Assembly (NCBI RefSeq): GCF_045679555.1
Contig: NC_092087.1
Span: forward strand, 23,995,367 to 24,059,366
DNA length: 64,000 nt
Direction of reading: 5' to 3'
Source of the DNA: Salvelinus alpinus
Taxonomy: Eukaryota; Chordata; Actinopteri; Salmoniformes; Salmonidae
The position numbers and the translations under genes were made by a program. The notes under the pieces are model-generated. The model saw only the letters and a program-made list of their open reading frames with translations. It was not told where the DNA came from and made no database searches. Numbering within the stretch: position 1 is the first letter of the stretch; each line of letters opens with the position of its first letter. Positions 1 to 12,737 of the stretch are shown here, in pieces.

Positions 1-1219
1 TGAACTTGCAGCTGCAGGGTCGGGATCATGTCATCTCTGATATGTACAGTACAGTGAAGGCATTTAAAACCAAACTGACTCTGTGGGAGACGCAGATGCG
101 GAAAGAAAATTTGAGCCACTTTCCCAGCTGCCAGACCATGAAAGAGAAGCTCTCTACCAGTGCGTTCCCGAGCGCACAGTTGGCTGATAAAATAGGTATG
201 CTTGCCGCTGACTTTCGACGCCGATTTGCTGACTTTGAAGCACAAAAAAGCAGGTTGGAACTGCTCGGTAACCCATTTGCTGTTGACGTGGAAAGCTCAC
301 CACCAAACCTCCAAATGGAGTTGATTGACCTCCAATGCAATGATGCACTGAGGGCAAAATATGCGGCAGTGGGTGCTGCGGAGTTCGCCCGTTTCCTCCC
401 CGACACAATGCCCCAGCTGCGCATCCAGGCTGCTCAAACGTTGTCTATGTTTGGCAGCACATACCTGTGTGAACAACTGTTTTCTTTGATGAACCTGAAC
501 AAAACATCACACAGAAGTCGACTTACTGCTGAACACCTCCACTCAATTCTGAGGATTTCCTCAGCTCAGAGCCTTACCCCGAACATTGATGAACTTGTGG
601 AAAAGATGGGACACCACCAAGTATCACCCTCAACCTCAAACAAGTGAACATTACTGTGCAATCACATATTTAGAGTTTTTACTCAGTTCAAGTTTAAAAG
701 TTAAAGTTTAATATTTGTTTTCACTGCATGTTACTTCTCCTTAAACAAAGTGTTGTTTTTGATTAATAGATTTTTGCACTTTATTTTATTGTATTTCAAT
801 CCAATTATATTTTAAAAATATTTCAGTTGAGTGGATGATAGAAAATTGCTATTATTGTTTTTTTCTTTGAAGTAAATTTAGCCCACTTTTGCTAAAATAG
901 AAAATATAGGCTACTGATGGTGCCTTGAATACCGGTTTCTTTCATTTAATGTTCATGTTATGGGGATTTTTATATAAAGGAAATTTGTCTTTTGTGTCTG
1001 TTGAAAATTAAAGATTACTGACAGAGCCATAAGAAAATATTGCTTTATTTATCTGATCATATTGGAATATATTTGTTAGGTTTTCAGTAGGTTCAATTAG
1101 GTTCACTAGACTATATGCGTCATTTAAAAATTTTTCAATGAACATTCGAACAGTCCGGCCCTCGGCTTGTAGCTAAATTTTTTATTTGGCCCTCCGTCCA
1201 TTTGACTTTGACACCCCTG
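1..1219 (+). mobile_element. hAT transposon, 3' half (GTF2IRD2-like lineage)
   Basis: The 3' part of a hAT-superfamily DNA transposon, cut by the left window edge. It contains the C-terminal transposase reading frame (6-647), about 490 bp of AT-rich 3' sequence, and a right terminal inverted repeat ending TTTGACTTTGACACCCCTG at 1219, whose complement starts CAGGGGTGTC as in Charlie-type hATs. The 8 bp after it (1220-1227) would be the target duplication, but the matching left copy is outside the window. Family identity is recognised from the transposase; the element cannot be judged complete. Confidence 0.8.
6..647 (+). CDS. hAT transposase C-terminal part
   Basis: An open frame of 213 residues that resembles the C-terminal transposase-derived part of GTF2IRD2-like proteins, which are domesticated or active Charlie-type hATs in vertebrates. 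Residues about 140-185 form the hAT dimerisation region: a hydrophobic stretch around LSMFGSTYLCEQLFS followed by NKTSHRSRLT, the usual signature before the C-terminus. The first Met at position 6 is only the first in the window; the real protein starts upstream. The frame is uninterrupted to its stop. Because an inverted repeat closes the element about 570 bp downstream, I read it as transposon-borne and not as a host gene. Confidence 0.75.
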   Translation: MQLQGRDHVISDMYSTVKAFKTKLTLWETQMRKENLSHFPSCQTMKEKLSTSAFPSAQLADKIGMLAADFRRRFADFEAQKSRLELLGNPFAVDVESSPPNLQMELIDLQCNDALRAKYAAVGAAEFARFLPDTMPQLRIQAAQTLSMFGSTYLCEQLFSLMNLNKTSHRSRLTAEHLHSILRISSAQSLTPNIDELVEKMGHHQVSPSTSNK

Positions 1220-1227
1220 TCGTACGC

Positions 1228-2355
1228 CTTCCTCTGGGTGTCAAGAGTACGTCAGAGGAGAAATCATGCGTTTATCTTGTTCTGACGTGAAATAAGACCT
1301 ATTTCTTTGACGTGACCGTCAATTTCAGGAAGTCAGAAGCGTGCGACTTGGGAGAGATATCATGTTTTGTTTTGCTGCCGTTTCGGATGTGAACTATCTC
1401 CAGCTCGGATTTGATTTGATAAATGAGACCATGTCATCGTAATGTATGTTTTTTCAATATAGTTTAATCAGATTATTTGAATTTTTTCGGGAGTTTTGCC
1501 GTGTTCCGTAATGTTTATTTTGTTTACGTTGGAGAGTTCCGTGCCACTCGACGAGTACCCCTGCTAAATGAAGATGGAAAGTTGCCATTCTGAAGGGATT
1601 GAACGACTCTTCTGGACTAAGGACAACTTGATCAACATTCTGATGAAAGATCAGCCAAAGTAAGACCAAATTTATAATGTTATTTCATATATCTGTCGTG
1701 CATGTCAACTGGTCGCGCGCGCCCAAGTGTGTCTGTCTGGCGTGGCTATGCTAATTTAGCGCTACATTTAGTTTTCGGTGTAAAACATTTAATAAATCGG
1801 AAATATTGTCTGGAATCACAAGAATCCTGTTTTTCAATTGCTGCACAGTATGTATTTCTCAGAAATGTTTTATGAGGAGTAATTAGGTATTTGATGTTGG
1901 TGTCTGTAAATGTTATGGCTGCTTTCTGATTGTAGCTGAAATGTAATTTATGATTTATACCATAAATATACACATTTTTCAAAAAAAAAATATGCTATAC
2001 AATAAATATGTTATCAGACTGTGATCTTATGAAGTTGTTTCTTGGTTAGTGGCTATATATATCTTCATTTGGTCGAATTAGTGATAGCTAGTGACGGAGT
2101 AAAAAACTGATGCAGTTAGAAAAGTGCTCTCTTTTGCTGACGTGGTTAGCTAATAGATTTACATATTTTGTCTTCCCTGTAAAACATTTTAAAAATCGAA
2201 CATGGTGGTTAGATTCACAAGATGTCTGCCTTTCATATGCTGTATTGGACTTGTTAATGTGTAAAAGTTAAATATTTAAAAAAAATGTTTTTTTGAATTT
2301 GCCGCTCTGCCTTTTCAGTGGAATGTGGGAGGAGTGGCGCTAGCGGCACTCCCGT
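1228..2355. repeat. dispersed repeat with an internal diverged duplication
   Basis: Non-coding sequence that I recognise as a high-copy salmonid repeat; no reading frame of note. It contains two diverged copies of an about 85 bp unit, at about 1765-1855 and 2165-2255, sharing TGTAAAACATTT, AAAATCG-type and ATTCACAAGA blocks. It ends with a GC-rich palindrome-like stretch (about 2330-2350) next to TCAACAGG. The family may be a piggyBac-like non-autonomous element, since related salmonid copies sit at TTAA, but no clear TTAA pair is visible here. It abuts the truncated hAT on its right. Confidence 0.45.
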
Positions 2356-2819
2356 CCTCAACAGGTTTTAATCATAGCCTCAATTTTGTCCCACACATTG
2401 AATATAGCTGCGGAGAGTCCCTGTAATTCTAGATTCAGATCATTCAGGGGAGAAAAAACATCACCCAGATAGGCCAGTCGTGTGAGAAACTCGTCACCAT
2501 GCAAGCGGTCAGACAAGTGAATATTATGGTCAGTAAAGAAAACTTTAAGCTTGTCTCTCAATTAAAAACAATGTGTCAATACTTTGCCCCTTGATAACCA
2601 GCGCACTTCTGTATTTTGTAAAAGTGTTACATGGTCGCTTCCCATATCATTGCATAGTGCAGAAAATACACGAGAGTTCAAGGGCCTTGCTTTAACAAAG
2701 TTAACCATTTTCACTGTAGTGTCCAAAACATCATTCAAGCTGTCAGGCATTCCCTTGGCAGCAAGAGCCTCTTGGTGGATGCTGCAGTGTACCCAAGTGG
2801 CGTCGGGAGCAACTCCTTG

Positions 2820-3251
2820 TGTCAGGTTTTGGCCAGGACTGTTCAGGTTTTGTTCACTAGATGTCCCCCTTGCACCTTTTTTGTACCTTTTGTTTTTCTT
2901 GCCCTAATTATTGTTTGCACCTGTAAGTCATTCCCTTGTTAGTATTTAAACCCTGTGTGTTCCTCAGTTCCTTGCTCAGTGTTTGTATGTTAGCACCCAG
3001 CCCCAGCCTTTGTGATAATTTTTCTCTTGTTGGATTTTCCAGAGGTTCTCTGGTTTTGTTCTCGTGTATTTTTGGATTGGTCTTTTGAGGTTTGTTTTTT
3101 CCCTTGCTGTTTTTACCACTTTGTGGATTTTCTTTGTATTTTGGAAGATATCTATTTTTTATTAAACCACCATCTCTAGTACTGCTGTGTCTGCCTCATC
3201 TTCTGGGTTCTGCCCATTATTAGTGACTGTTTCTCGCACCGGGTCCTGACA
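2820..3251. mobile_element. solo LTR (retrotransposon fossil)
   Basis: A 432 bp solo LTR with ends TGTCAGG and CCTGACA, flanked on both sides by the 5 bp target copy CCTTG (2815-2819 and 3252-3256). No internal retroviral or retrotransposon genes remain. It interrupts the hAT transposase frame exactly at the target copy, so it is younger than that hAT. Family probably Gypsy-like from the 5 bp duplication and TG/CA ends, but not assigned with certainty. Confidence 0.8.
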
Positions 3252-3865
3252 CCTTGCACGCGCGTTACCACTCCACTATGTATCCATGTCATGGCTTTTG
3301 CGCTATCAGTACAGATACCAACACATCTTGACCACCAAAGTCCATTTGATGTCACAAAGCTGTCCAGTACTTTAAAAATATCCTCTCCTGCTGTCCTGGT
3401 TTCCAGTGCTTTGCAGAAGAGGATGTCTTCCTTAATTGACCCCCCATAAACGTAACGGACATATACCAGGAGCTGTGCCAGGCCCTCCACGTCTGTTGAC
3501 TCATCCAGCTGTAACGCATAGAATTCACTGGCTTGTATGCGAAGCAGTAATTGTTTCAAAACATCTCCTGCCATGTCACCAATGCGTCGTGAAATAGTGT
3601 TGTTTGATGAAGACATTGTCTGTATATTTTTTGGGGGCCTTTTCCCCCAGAATTGTCCCAGCCATACCCTCAGCAGCAGGAAGAATTAAGTCCTCCACAA
3701 TAGTATGGGGCTTGCCTGTCCTAGCCACTCGGTAGCTCACCATATAAGACACTTCTAGCCCCTTCTTATTAATGGTATCTGTTGCTTTTATACATGTCTT
3801 ACTCCTCGAAAGTCATCTTAATTCTCACTCAAAAAACTCCTGTGGCTTATTTTTCAAATTGGCAT

Positions 3866-4604
3866 GTTTTACATTTACATTTAAGTCATTTAGCAGACGC
3901 TCTTATCCAGAGCGACTTACAAATTGGTGCATTCACCTTATGATATCCAGTGGAACAACCACTTTACAATAGTGCATCTAACTCTTTTAAGGGGGGAGGG
4001 GGTTAGAAGGATTACTTTATCCTATCCTAGGTATTCCTTAAAGAGGTGGGGTTTCAGGTGTCTCCGTGAGGTGGTGATTGACTCCGCTGACCTGGCGTCG
4101 TGAGGGAGTTTGTTCCACCATTGGGGTGCCAGAGCAGCGAACAGTTTTGACTGGGCTGAGCGGGAACTGTACTTCCTCAGAGGTAGGGAGGCGAGCAGGC
4201 CAGAGGTGGATGAACGCAGTGCCCTTGTTTGGGTGTAGGGCCTGATCAGAGCCTGAAGGTACGGAGGTGCCGTTCCCCGCACAGCTCCGTAGGCAAGCAC
4301 CATGGTCTTGTAGCGGATGCGAGCTTCAACTGGAAGCCAGTGGAGAGAGCGGAGGAGCGGGGTGACGTGAGAGAACTTGGGAAGGTTGAACAGCAGACGG
4401 GCTGCGGCGTTCTGGATGAGTTGTAGGGGTTTAATGGCACAGGCAGGGAGCCCAGCCAACAGCGAGTTGCAGTAATCCAGACGGGAGATGACAAGTGCCT
4501 GGATTAGGACCTGCGCCGCTTCCTGTGTGAGGCAGGGTCGTACTCTGCGAATGTTGTAGAGCATGAACCTACAGGAACGGGTCACCGCCTTGATGTTAGT
4601 CATT
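3866..4604 (-). mobile_element. L2-type LINE, 5'-truncated
   Basis: A LINE copy on the minus strand. Its frame 4603-4022 gives 193 residues of reverse-transcriptase C-terminus with the L2-clade marks SRLDYCNSLLAGLP, LQLIQNAAARLL and LHWLPVEARIRYK. After the stop the 3' tail (about 3940-3869) carries the hallmark GTAAGTCGCTCTGGATAAGA and GCGTCTGCTAAATGAC blocks shared by fish L2 LINEs and SINEs that use them. It lacks the endonuclease and most of the RT, a usual 5' truncation, and lies inside the ZBED5-like hAT. Confidence 0.8.
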
Positions 4605-5403
4605 TGTTTCTAAATGTCTGTGCAAGAGTGAAGGTTTCATCGAGTTGTGAGATAGTACTGTGGCTGAGGAAAAGCACTACTCCCAATATAAGTGAACCCC
4701 AAATCAATGTAGTTCTCATCATATTTGCGCCTCTTCGATGGTACAACGTCCCTTTCTGTTGTTCGGTGCTTTCCCGGGTAAGGGGGCAGTAGCTCTTTGG
4801 CTGCATCAGATTTACAACTGTCAGTGTCCATGCTAGCTGGGCTAACAACAAATGTAGAATTACTGATGTTAGCATTGGATGTGCTCGTGGGAGCAGAACA
4901 ACTTGGGTCGTCGACAGATGCAGGTGTAGTACTGCTGGTATTAGCAGTATTACCAGTAGAGCTGGTATGTGTCTCTATGGACGCAAGCCTTACTTTTTTT
5001 AACCATTTATCCATTTTCGAGCAAACGGAATGAGCAGCAGCTACGTTTAGCTACACATGGTCCATTAGTGGAATTCCCGCAAGAGAGTAACGGTTAATGT
5101 GATTGGATGTTAATTATTTTACTAGGCTACCTGTATTTGATATTGTGTTGTTATTTCGCTGAACACTAGATGGTTTATTTTTTATTTTTGGCAGTGAAAT
5201 GAGGCTACTCAGGCGAGAGAAAAAAACTCACCCAAATGTATAGCCCCGTTGACTGTTTGAAAACGTGACGATTATTATAATTGTTTTATATATATATATA
5301 TATTTTGTTTTTACATATATTCTTTAAATGTGAATCACTTTTTTATTTGGCATACACCCGACGGCATTGCGCGTACCCCAGCTTGGGAATACCTGCTCTA
5401 CAC

Positions 5404-5994
5404 AGACCGGTGCACTATAACCAATCAGAGCTGCAGTAGACCTATATGCAAATAGCCATTGCCAAATTTGGATCTGTGACATTAACTTTGAACTGGACTT
5501 TGTTTACAGGATGAAGGGTTGTTGGCTTGTTTTGAGATCAAAGCGAGAGCTGCATGATGCCACCTGTGCACATTTGTTCATATTCTTTGCTAGTTAGTGA
5601 GTTATTAGCCCAGTTATAACTAATTTCTAGTCAACAATGGAGGAGTGATTGCTTCCTACAAGAGCAAAACATGTGTGCATTTCTAGCCATCTTTGAAAAG
5701 CGAGTCAGGTAAAGAGCTTTTTTTATTTCTTGAAGTGGCAGTGTTGTATTTTGAGACAGTCGTGAATAAGCTAAGTAGTCAATAGACAGATGTTAGCATA
5801 ATTTTTTGTAAAGTGGTTTCTTGCATCAAACAACAACATTTTCAGTCACCTCCTTGTCTGACGGACAAGTGTATAGACAGGTTAATGTCAAATCCTGCAT
5901 ATTTATTTCAAAAGACTCATGGAATGTAGGCCTACATTGAACACCACACATTGGCTGCTACTGTAGGCTGCTACTACGGTCAACAGCTCTGCAA
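5404..5994. other. no gene seen
   Basis: About 590 bp between the hAT end and the next LINE. No exon-like frame, splice pair or terminal repeat could be supported. It includes an AT-rich stretch and probably belongs to an unassigned dispersed repeat. Confidence 0.4.
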
Positions 5995-6222
5995 ACCCCC
6001 ACAGCAACTTGCCAAAGCCTCCCCCATTTCTCCTTCACCCAAATCCGAATAGCTGATGTTCTGAAAGAGCTGCAAAATCTGGACCCCTACAAATCAGCTG
6101 GGCTAGACAATCTGGACCCTCTCTTTATAAAATTATCCGCCACAATTGTTGCAACCCCTATTACTAGCCTGTTCAACCTCTCTTTCGCATCGTCTGAAAT
6201 CCCTAAAGATTGGAAAGCTTTC

Positions 6223-7149
6223 GTGGTCATCACCCTCTTCAAAGGGGGAGACACTCTAGACCCAAACTGTTACAGACCTATATCTATCCTACCCTGCCTT
6301 TCTAAATTCTTTGAAAGCCAAGTTAACAAACAGATCACCGACCATTTCGAATCCCACCGTACCTTCTCCGCTATGCAATCTGGTTTCCGAGCTGGTCATG
6401 GGTGCACCTCAGCCACACTCAAGATCCTAAACGATATCATAACCGCCATTGATAAAAATACAATGCTGTGCAGCCGTCTTCATCGACCTGGCCAAGGCTT
6501 TCGACTCTGTCAATCACAAATCGGAGGGCCTGTTGTCCGGACCTCTGGCTGGGGGGTGCCACAGGGTTCAATTCTCGGGCCGACTCTTTTCTCTGTAAAC
6601 ATCAATGATGTCGCTCTTGCTGCGGGTGATTCTCTGATCCACCTCTACGCAGACAACACCATTCTGTATACTTCTGGCCCTTCTTTGGACACTGTGTTAA
6701 CAAACCTCCAGACGAGCTTCAATACCATACAACACTCCTTCCGTGGCCTCCAACTGCTCTTAAATGCAAGTAAAGCTAAATGCATGCTCCTCAATCGATC
6801 GCTGCCCACACCCGCCCGCCCGACTAGCATCACCACTCTCGACGGTTCTGACTTAGAATATGTGGACAACTACAAATACCTAGGTGTCTGGTTAGACTGT
6901 AAACTCTCCTACAAGACTCACATTAAGCATCTCCAATCCAAAATTAAATCTACAATCAGCTTCCTATTTTGCAACAAAGCATCCTTCGCTCATGCTGCCA
7001 AACATACCCTCGTAGAACTGACTATCCTACCGATCCTTGACTTCGATGTAATTTACAAAATAGCCTCCAACACTCTACTCAGCAAATTGGATGTAGTCTA
7101 TCACAGTGCCATTTGTCACCAAAGCCCCATATACTACCCACCACTGTGA
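6223..7149 (+). pseudogene. LINE reverse transcriptase, broken
   Basis: A 308-residue frame of LINE reverse transcriptase. Visible blocks are the fingers and palm (NCYRPISILPCLSKFFE, MQSGFRAGHGCTSATL), VPQGSILGPTLFSVNINDV, and the palm box, which reads LYADNTILY here; the family has YADD, so the second catalytic Asp is lost. Around residues 85-105 the usual VFIDLAKAFDSVNH block is read out of frame and some 40 residues are missing, so there is a frameshift and an internal deletion. After it come the thumb-like [19 protein letters not shown] and the final connector. Inactive copy. Confidence 0.8.
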
Positions 7150-7482
7150 GCTGTATGCTCTCGTTGGCTGGCCCTCGCTTCATATTCGTCGCCAAACCCA
7201 CTGGCTCCAGGTAATCTATAAGTCTTCACTAGGTAAAGCCCTGCCATAGCAGCACCCACCCACAGCACGCGCTCCAGCAGGTATATTTCACTGATCATCC
7301 CCAAAGCCAACTCCTCTTTTGGCCACCTTTCCTTCCAGTTCTTTGCTGCCAATGACTGGAACCCATCGCAAAAATCACTGAGGCTGGAGTCTTATATCTC
7401 CCTCATTAACTTTAAGCATCAGCTGTCAGAGCAGCTTACCGATCATTGCACCTGTACACAGCCCATCTGTAAATAGTCCACC

Positions 7483-7812
7483 TGTAACGTTCGTCGTCGG
7501 AATGAGACCAAAGCGCAGCGTGGAAAGTGTTATGATTTAATGTTCACAAAAACAAAATGACAAAAGGAGAAAACGAAAGCGCACAGTTCTGTCAGGGAAA
7601 CAACCTAAACAGAAAACAACACCCCACAAAACCCAAACGGAAAATGACAACTTATATATGATCCCCAATCAGAGACAACGATAGACAGCTGCCTCTGATT
7701 GGGAACCACACTCGGCAAAGAAATAGAAAACATAGATTTTCCCACCCGAGTCACACCCTGACCTAACCAAACATAGAGAATAAATAAGGATCTCTAAGGT
7801 CAGGGCGTGACA
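7483..7812. mobile_element. solo LTR (retrotransposon fossil)
   Basis: A 330 bp solo LTR with ends TGTAACGTTCG and GGGCGTGACA, flanked by identical 5 bp target copies CCACC (7478-7482 and 7813-7817). I recognise it as a common salmonid LTR, probably Gypsy. No internal genes remain. It lies in the 3' untranslated part of the RSg-1-type LINE and is therefore younger than that LINE. Confidence 0.85.
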
Positions 7813-8166
7813 CCACCCAACTACCTCATCCCCATATTGTTATTTATTTTTTTGCTCCTTTGCACCCCAGTATCTCTACTTGCACATTCATCTTCTGCTC
7901 ATCTATCACTCCAGTGTTTAATTGCTAAATTGTAATTATTTCGCCACTATGGCCTATTTATTGCCTTCCTCCCTAATCTTACTACATTTGCGCACACTGT
8001 ATATAGATTTTTTCTATTGTGTTATTGACTGTGTGTTTGTTTATCCCATGTGTAACTCTGTGTTGTTTGTATTGCACTGCTTTTCTTTATCTTGGCCAGG
8101 TCGCAGTTGTAAATGAGAACTTGTTCTCAACTGGCCTACCTGTTTTAAATAAAGGTGAAATAAAAA

Positions 8167-10192
<2,026 letters not shown>

Positions 10193-10330
10193 GTACAATC
10201 CATAGAAATAGAATGAATAGAACGGGCTTGGAAGCTCTAACCCTGACTGATAAACTCATGGGTACACTCACAATGGCTGCCTGGTATTGTGGTGCAATAA
10301 TTTCCATGGTACACACAAAGGTACTAACTA

Positions 10331-10556
10331 GAACCTAAACGGGTTCTTCGGCTTTCCCATAGGAGAACCCTTTGAAGAACCCTTTTTGGTTACAGATAGA
10401 ACCCTTTTGGGTTCCATGTAAAACCCTTTCCACAGAAGGTTCTACATGGAACCCAAAAGGGTTTGACTTGGAACCAAAAAGGGTTCTACCTGGAACCAAA
10501 AAGGGTTATCCTATGGGGACAGCCGAAGAACCCTTTTGGAACCCTTTTTTCAAAGT
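10331..10556. repeat. hairpin MITE made of GAACCCTTTT-type inverted units
   Basis: A palindromic element built from repeated AGGGTTCT and GAACCC units facing each other. Its ends are complementary (AACGGGTTCTTCGGCT near 10337 and AGCCGAAGAACCC near 10522). A second copy lies at about 62857-63016. Non-coding. Confidence 0.7.
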
Positions 10557-10596
10557 GTGTATTTTGGTTGACTCAACAAATCACAGCACAGATTGA

Positions 10597-10845
10597 AACC
10601 CACTGGGCACAGATATCAGTACAACGTCTAGTTTTGATTTACAGTTGGTTGAGTTGTCAACTAATGGTGAAATCAACAAAAAATGTCACCATGTCATTGG
10701 ATATAGGTTAAAAGTTGGGTGAAAAAAAGACAAAATTCCCTTACGTTGATACATTTTTTCAAATCCAATCAGTTTTCCACATTGATTCAACATTAATTTT
10801 TTTGTTGTTGAAATGACGTGGAAACAATTCAACCAGTTTTTACAC
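10597..10845. repeat. MITE-like repeat starting CCCACTGGGCACAGA
   Basis: A short non-coding repeat I recognise from salmonid genomes, beginning CCCACTGGGCACAGATATCA and ending near GACGTGGAAACAATTCAACC. It is rich in CAACGTTGA-type blocks. No frame. Confidence 0.45.
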
Positions 10846-10934
10846 TCAAAATGGCTGCCAGTCTATCCATTATGCCATCATTGAATTGAATGGAGATCCC
10901 CTTCCTATTCATTCTATTTCTATGGTACAATCCA

Positions 10935-12430
10935 CCCAGGCTTAGGGCAAAGACTACAGTATGAACATAGGTTAAACTGCTTCTCCAATAGAAATCCCCG
11001 TAGGTGATGTCATGGTGACGTTGGCTAGCTAAGTTCATGCGTAGAAACACATTATCGGGTCCAACGGTCGTCTCTCGTGCTGAACTGCGCATGTGCAGTC
11101 CGTCAAATCAAAGGCACTCCTTCGATATAAAGTTGTTTTTGAGGAAAATCAAAACATGTCAGTTTGGCACTTTCACGAGGTTGAAGTAATAACAGGTTCA
11201 ACTACTTCAGGAAATTGCTTGAATCCAAGTTGTGCCTTTAGATTTAGAGAACTAATAAAGAATGTTTAACTTCTCTCATTGACTTCTCAAACCACAAACC
11301 CAGGCCTGGTCTGTTTGGTCTGTTTCGCAAGCATTCACGGAAGTGTCGTGGCTCTGGGTTTGCCCCTCTAGGTTTAGAAACTCTGTGCTTAGGGCCTCCA
11401 ATATCTATTCAGCCTCTCATTCACCTACAACATCAAATGGTTTTGTGAGGAAAAAGCCATCTGATTCGATGAATAGGATTCAATGACTCAATCTGTTTTT
11501 AAAGCTTACATGATGGTCGTTAGCATTTTGCATTTTCTTACAGAACACGGGACTACCCAGATAGCAGCTTTACAAGCTTTACATGATGGTGGTTAGGTAA
11601 TAGAGACCATAAGGCTAGATTTTAGTTTCTCTACCCTCCTGGTCTCCAGGTAGGCTACCATGAGAGTTGCCTCTTATACCAGTAGATACAGTAGGTCTAC
11701 TGCCAATGCTGTATTTTAAATAGCTTGTATTATGCAGTATCTCATGTTATGGTAAAAATCTAAATAAAAAAGTAAGAGATTTTCACTACTTCACCAGCTG
11801 CATTATGGGAGTTAGGCTCTGACATATCCCTGGATCCATAGGATGAGAACCATGACCTTGCACAGTCATATGACATATCCCACATGGAGCAATTGGCCGT
11901 GGGAGTGGGATTCTCCTGATTTTCTATTTAAATATCCGTTAAACATGGTTGAGATATGGATAGATATCAATGCATGGTCGTACAAAAAAACAGAAATAGT
12001 ACATGTTTGTAGTTCTTGTTTCTTTGAACCAGATTCTATTCGGTTGCGCTTTTTTTCATAAGCGGGTATTGACCGCCACCTAGTGGCCATAAGCATACAT
12101 CAAAGTCTGACACGTTTTTCTACAGCTTAAAATATTGCAACATTGTAACAAGACAGCGATTTTTTGTTCACTGTAGACAATCCAACAACCTTTCAAGAGC
12201 AGAATGCTACGCATCACAAATATCAGTTCTTACTTTCTAGATTTCCATAGATTAATTAACCACTCATGATGAGACAAGCAGGGTCGTGCAGTAAATTAAA
12301 TTGAATGATGTATTGAGGTAATTTCATCTGAATGAATGAAATATCCAAAATACATTGCATTTATTTTGCTTTGAGCAAAACGTTTGCCTATGTAATCTAG
12401 CCCTCTCACTGCCTTCGCGTGGGCCATAGC
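10935..12430. other. no gene seen; presumed ttll3 upstream region
   Basis: About 1.5 kb without a supportable exon, terminal repeat or RNA gene. It lies upstream of the presumed ttll3 first exon and may contain regulatory sequence that cannot be recognised by eye. Confidence 0.4.
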
Positions 12431-12602
12431 TAGAAGGGATACAGTTTATGTCAAATTGACGTCTACAGTTGCATTTTTGTTCGTTTTAGCTAACCCTAAT
12501 CATTTTCCTAAACTTAATTATCCTAGCCTGCTGCGTAAATTCTCCTAACCTGCAACTAAAAGTCAATTCTGGTCAATTCTGACATAAAATGTATCCCTTC
12601 TA
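12431..12602. repeat. 172 bp MITE with TA ends
   Basis: Terminal inverted repeats TAGAAGGGATACAGTTTATG (12431-12450) and the near-complement CATAAAATGTATCCCTTCTA (12583-12602). Flanking TA is consistent with a Tc1/mariner-type MITE. No coding capacity. Confidence 0.65.
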
Positions 12603-12639
12603 GTCAAAACTCTTCACATGTCTTGGTCTTATTCACCGT

Positions 12640-12737
12640 TGGTATGGAGACACTAAACAGGCAGCAGAGAGAAATGGCAATGTGAAGATTGCGCAGGTGC
12701 GACCCTGCAAACTGAAGAACGCACCACATCCGATGAG
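12640..12737 (+). other. ttll3: candidate non-coding first exon of ttll3
   Basis: Sequence ending in a strong donor, GATGAG then GTGAGTGAAG (GT at 12738-12739), about 800 bp before the first coding exon. That exon has an acceptor (TTTTTACAG, ending 13443), so the 5' leader would be split. The transcription start is not visible; the left boundary given is a guess. Confidence 0.35.

Larger units (their letters stand above)
2358..5014 (-). pseudogene. ZBED5-like hAT transposase, broken
   Basis: Pieces of one transposase on the minus strand: 5014-4637 (N-terminus MDKWLKK, then Ser/Thr-rich linker, then KRRKYDENYIDLGFTYIG, the conserved block before the BED finger), 3865-3617 (region around VSYRVARTGKPHTIVEDLILPA), 3616-3252 (core with LQLDESTDVEGLAQLLVYVR and the ICTDSAKAM catalytic block) and 2814-2358 (WVHCSIHQEALAAK to DKIEAMIKTC). 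The order matches ZBED5/SCAND3-type proteins. At least one frame break and stop lie in 3617-3865, and the C-terminal dimerisation region is absent. It cannot make a working transposase. Confidence 0.8.
2356..5395 (-). mobile_element. hAT transposon (ZBED5/SCAND3-like), truncated and twice interrupted
   Basis: A minus-strand hAT element. Its 5' end is the inverted repeat finishing at 5395 (complement starts CAGGTATTCCCAAGCTGGGG). The transposase begins at Met 5014 and runs to about 2358, where the element is cut off; the rest of the transposase and the other terminal repeat are missing. Two later insertions split it: an L2-type LINE (about 3866-4604) within the BED-finger region and a solo LTR (2820-3251) within the catalytic part. 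The expected 8 bp target copy beside 5395 (5396-5403) has no partner because the far end is lost. Confidence 0.8.
5995..8166 (+). mobile_element. LINE, RSg-1-type, 5'-truncated
   Basis: A plus-strand LINE. Reverse-transcriptase sequence runs from about 6040 (KELQNLDPYKSAGLDNLDP) through the open frame 6223-7149 to about 7470. The 3' end has the salmonid RSg-1 tail GAGAACTTGTTCTCAACTGG plus AAATAAAGGTGAAAT at 8115-8166, a tail also used by SmaI/HpaI SINEs. A solo LTR sits at 7483-7812. The upstream endonuclease region is missing. Confidence 0.8.
10193..10934. repeat. composite MITE-like block with outer inverted repeats
   Basis: Outer inverted repeats: CATAGAAATAGAATGAATAG at 10201-10220 and its complement at about 10905-10926, each flanked by ACAATCC-type sequence. 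Between them lie two other repeats, a hairpin element (10331-10556) and a second MITE-like repeat (10597-10845). No coding frame. Confidence 0.5.

Noticed and set aside
6-647. Host gene GTF2IRD2
   Set aside because: A hAT terminal repeat follows at 1219 and no introns or host-specific domains are seen, so it is better read as the transposon itself.
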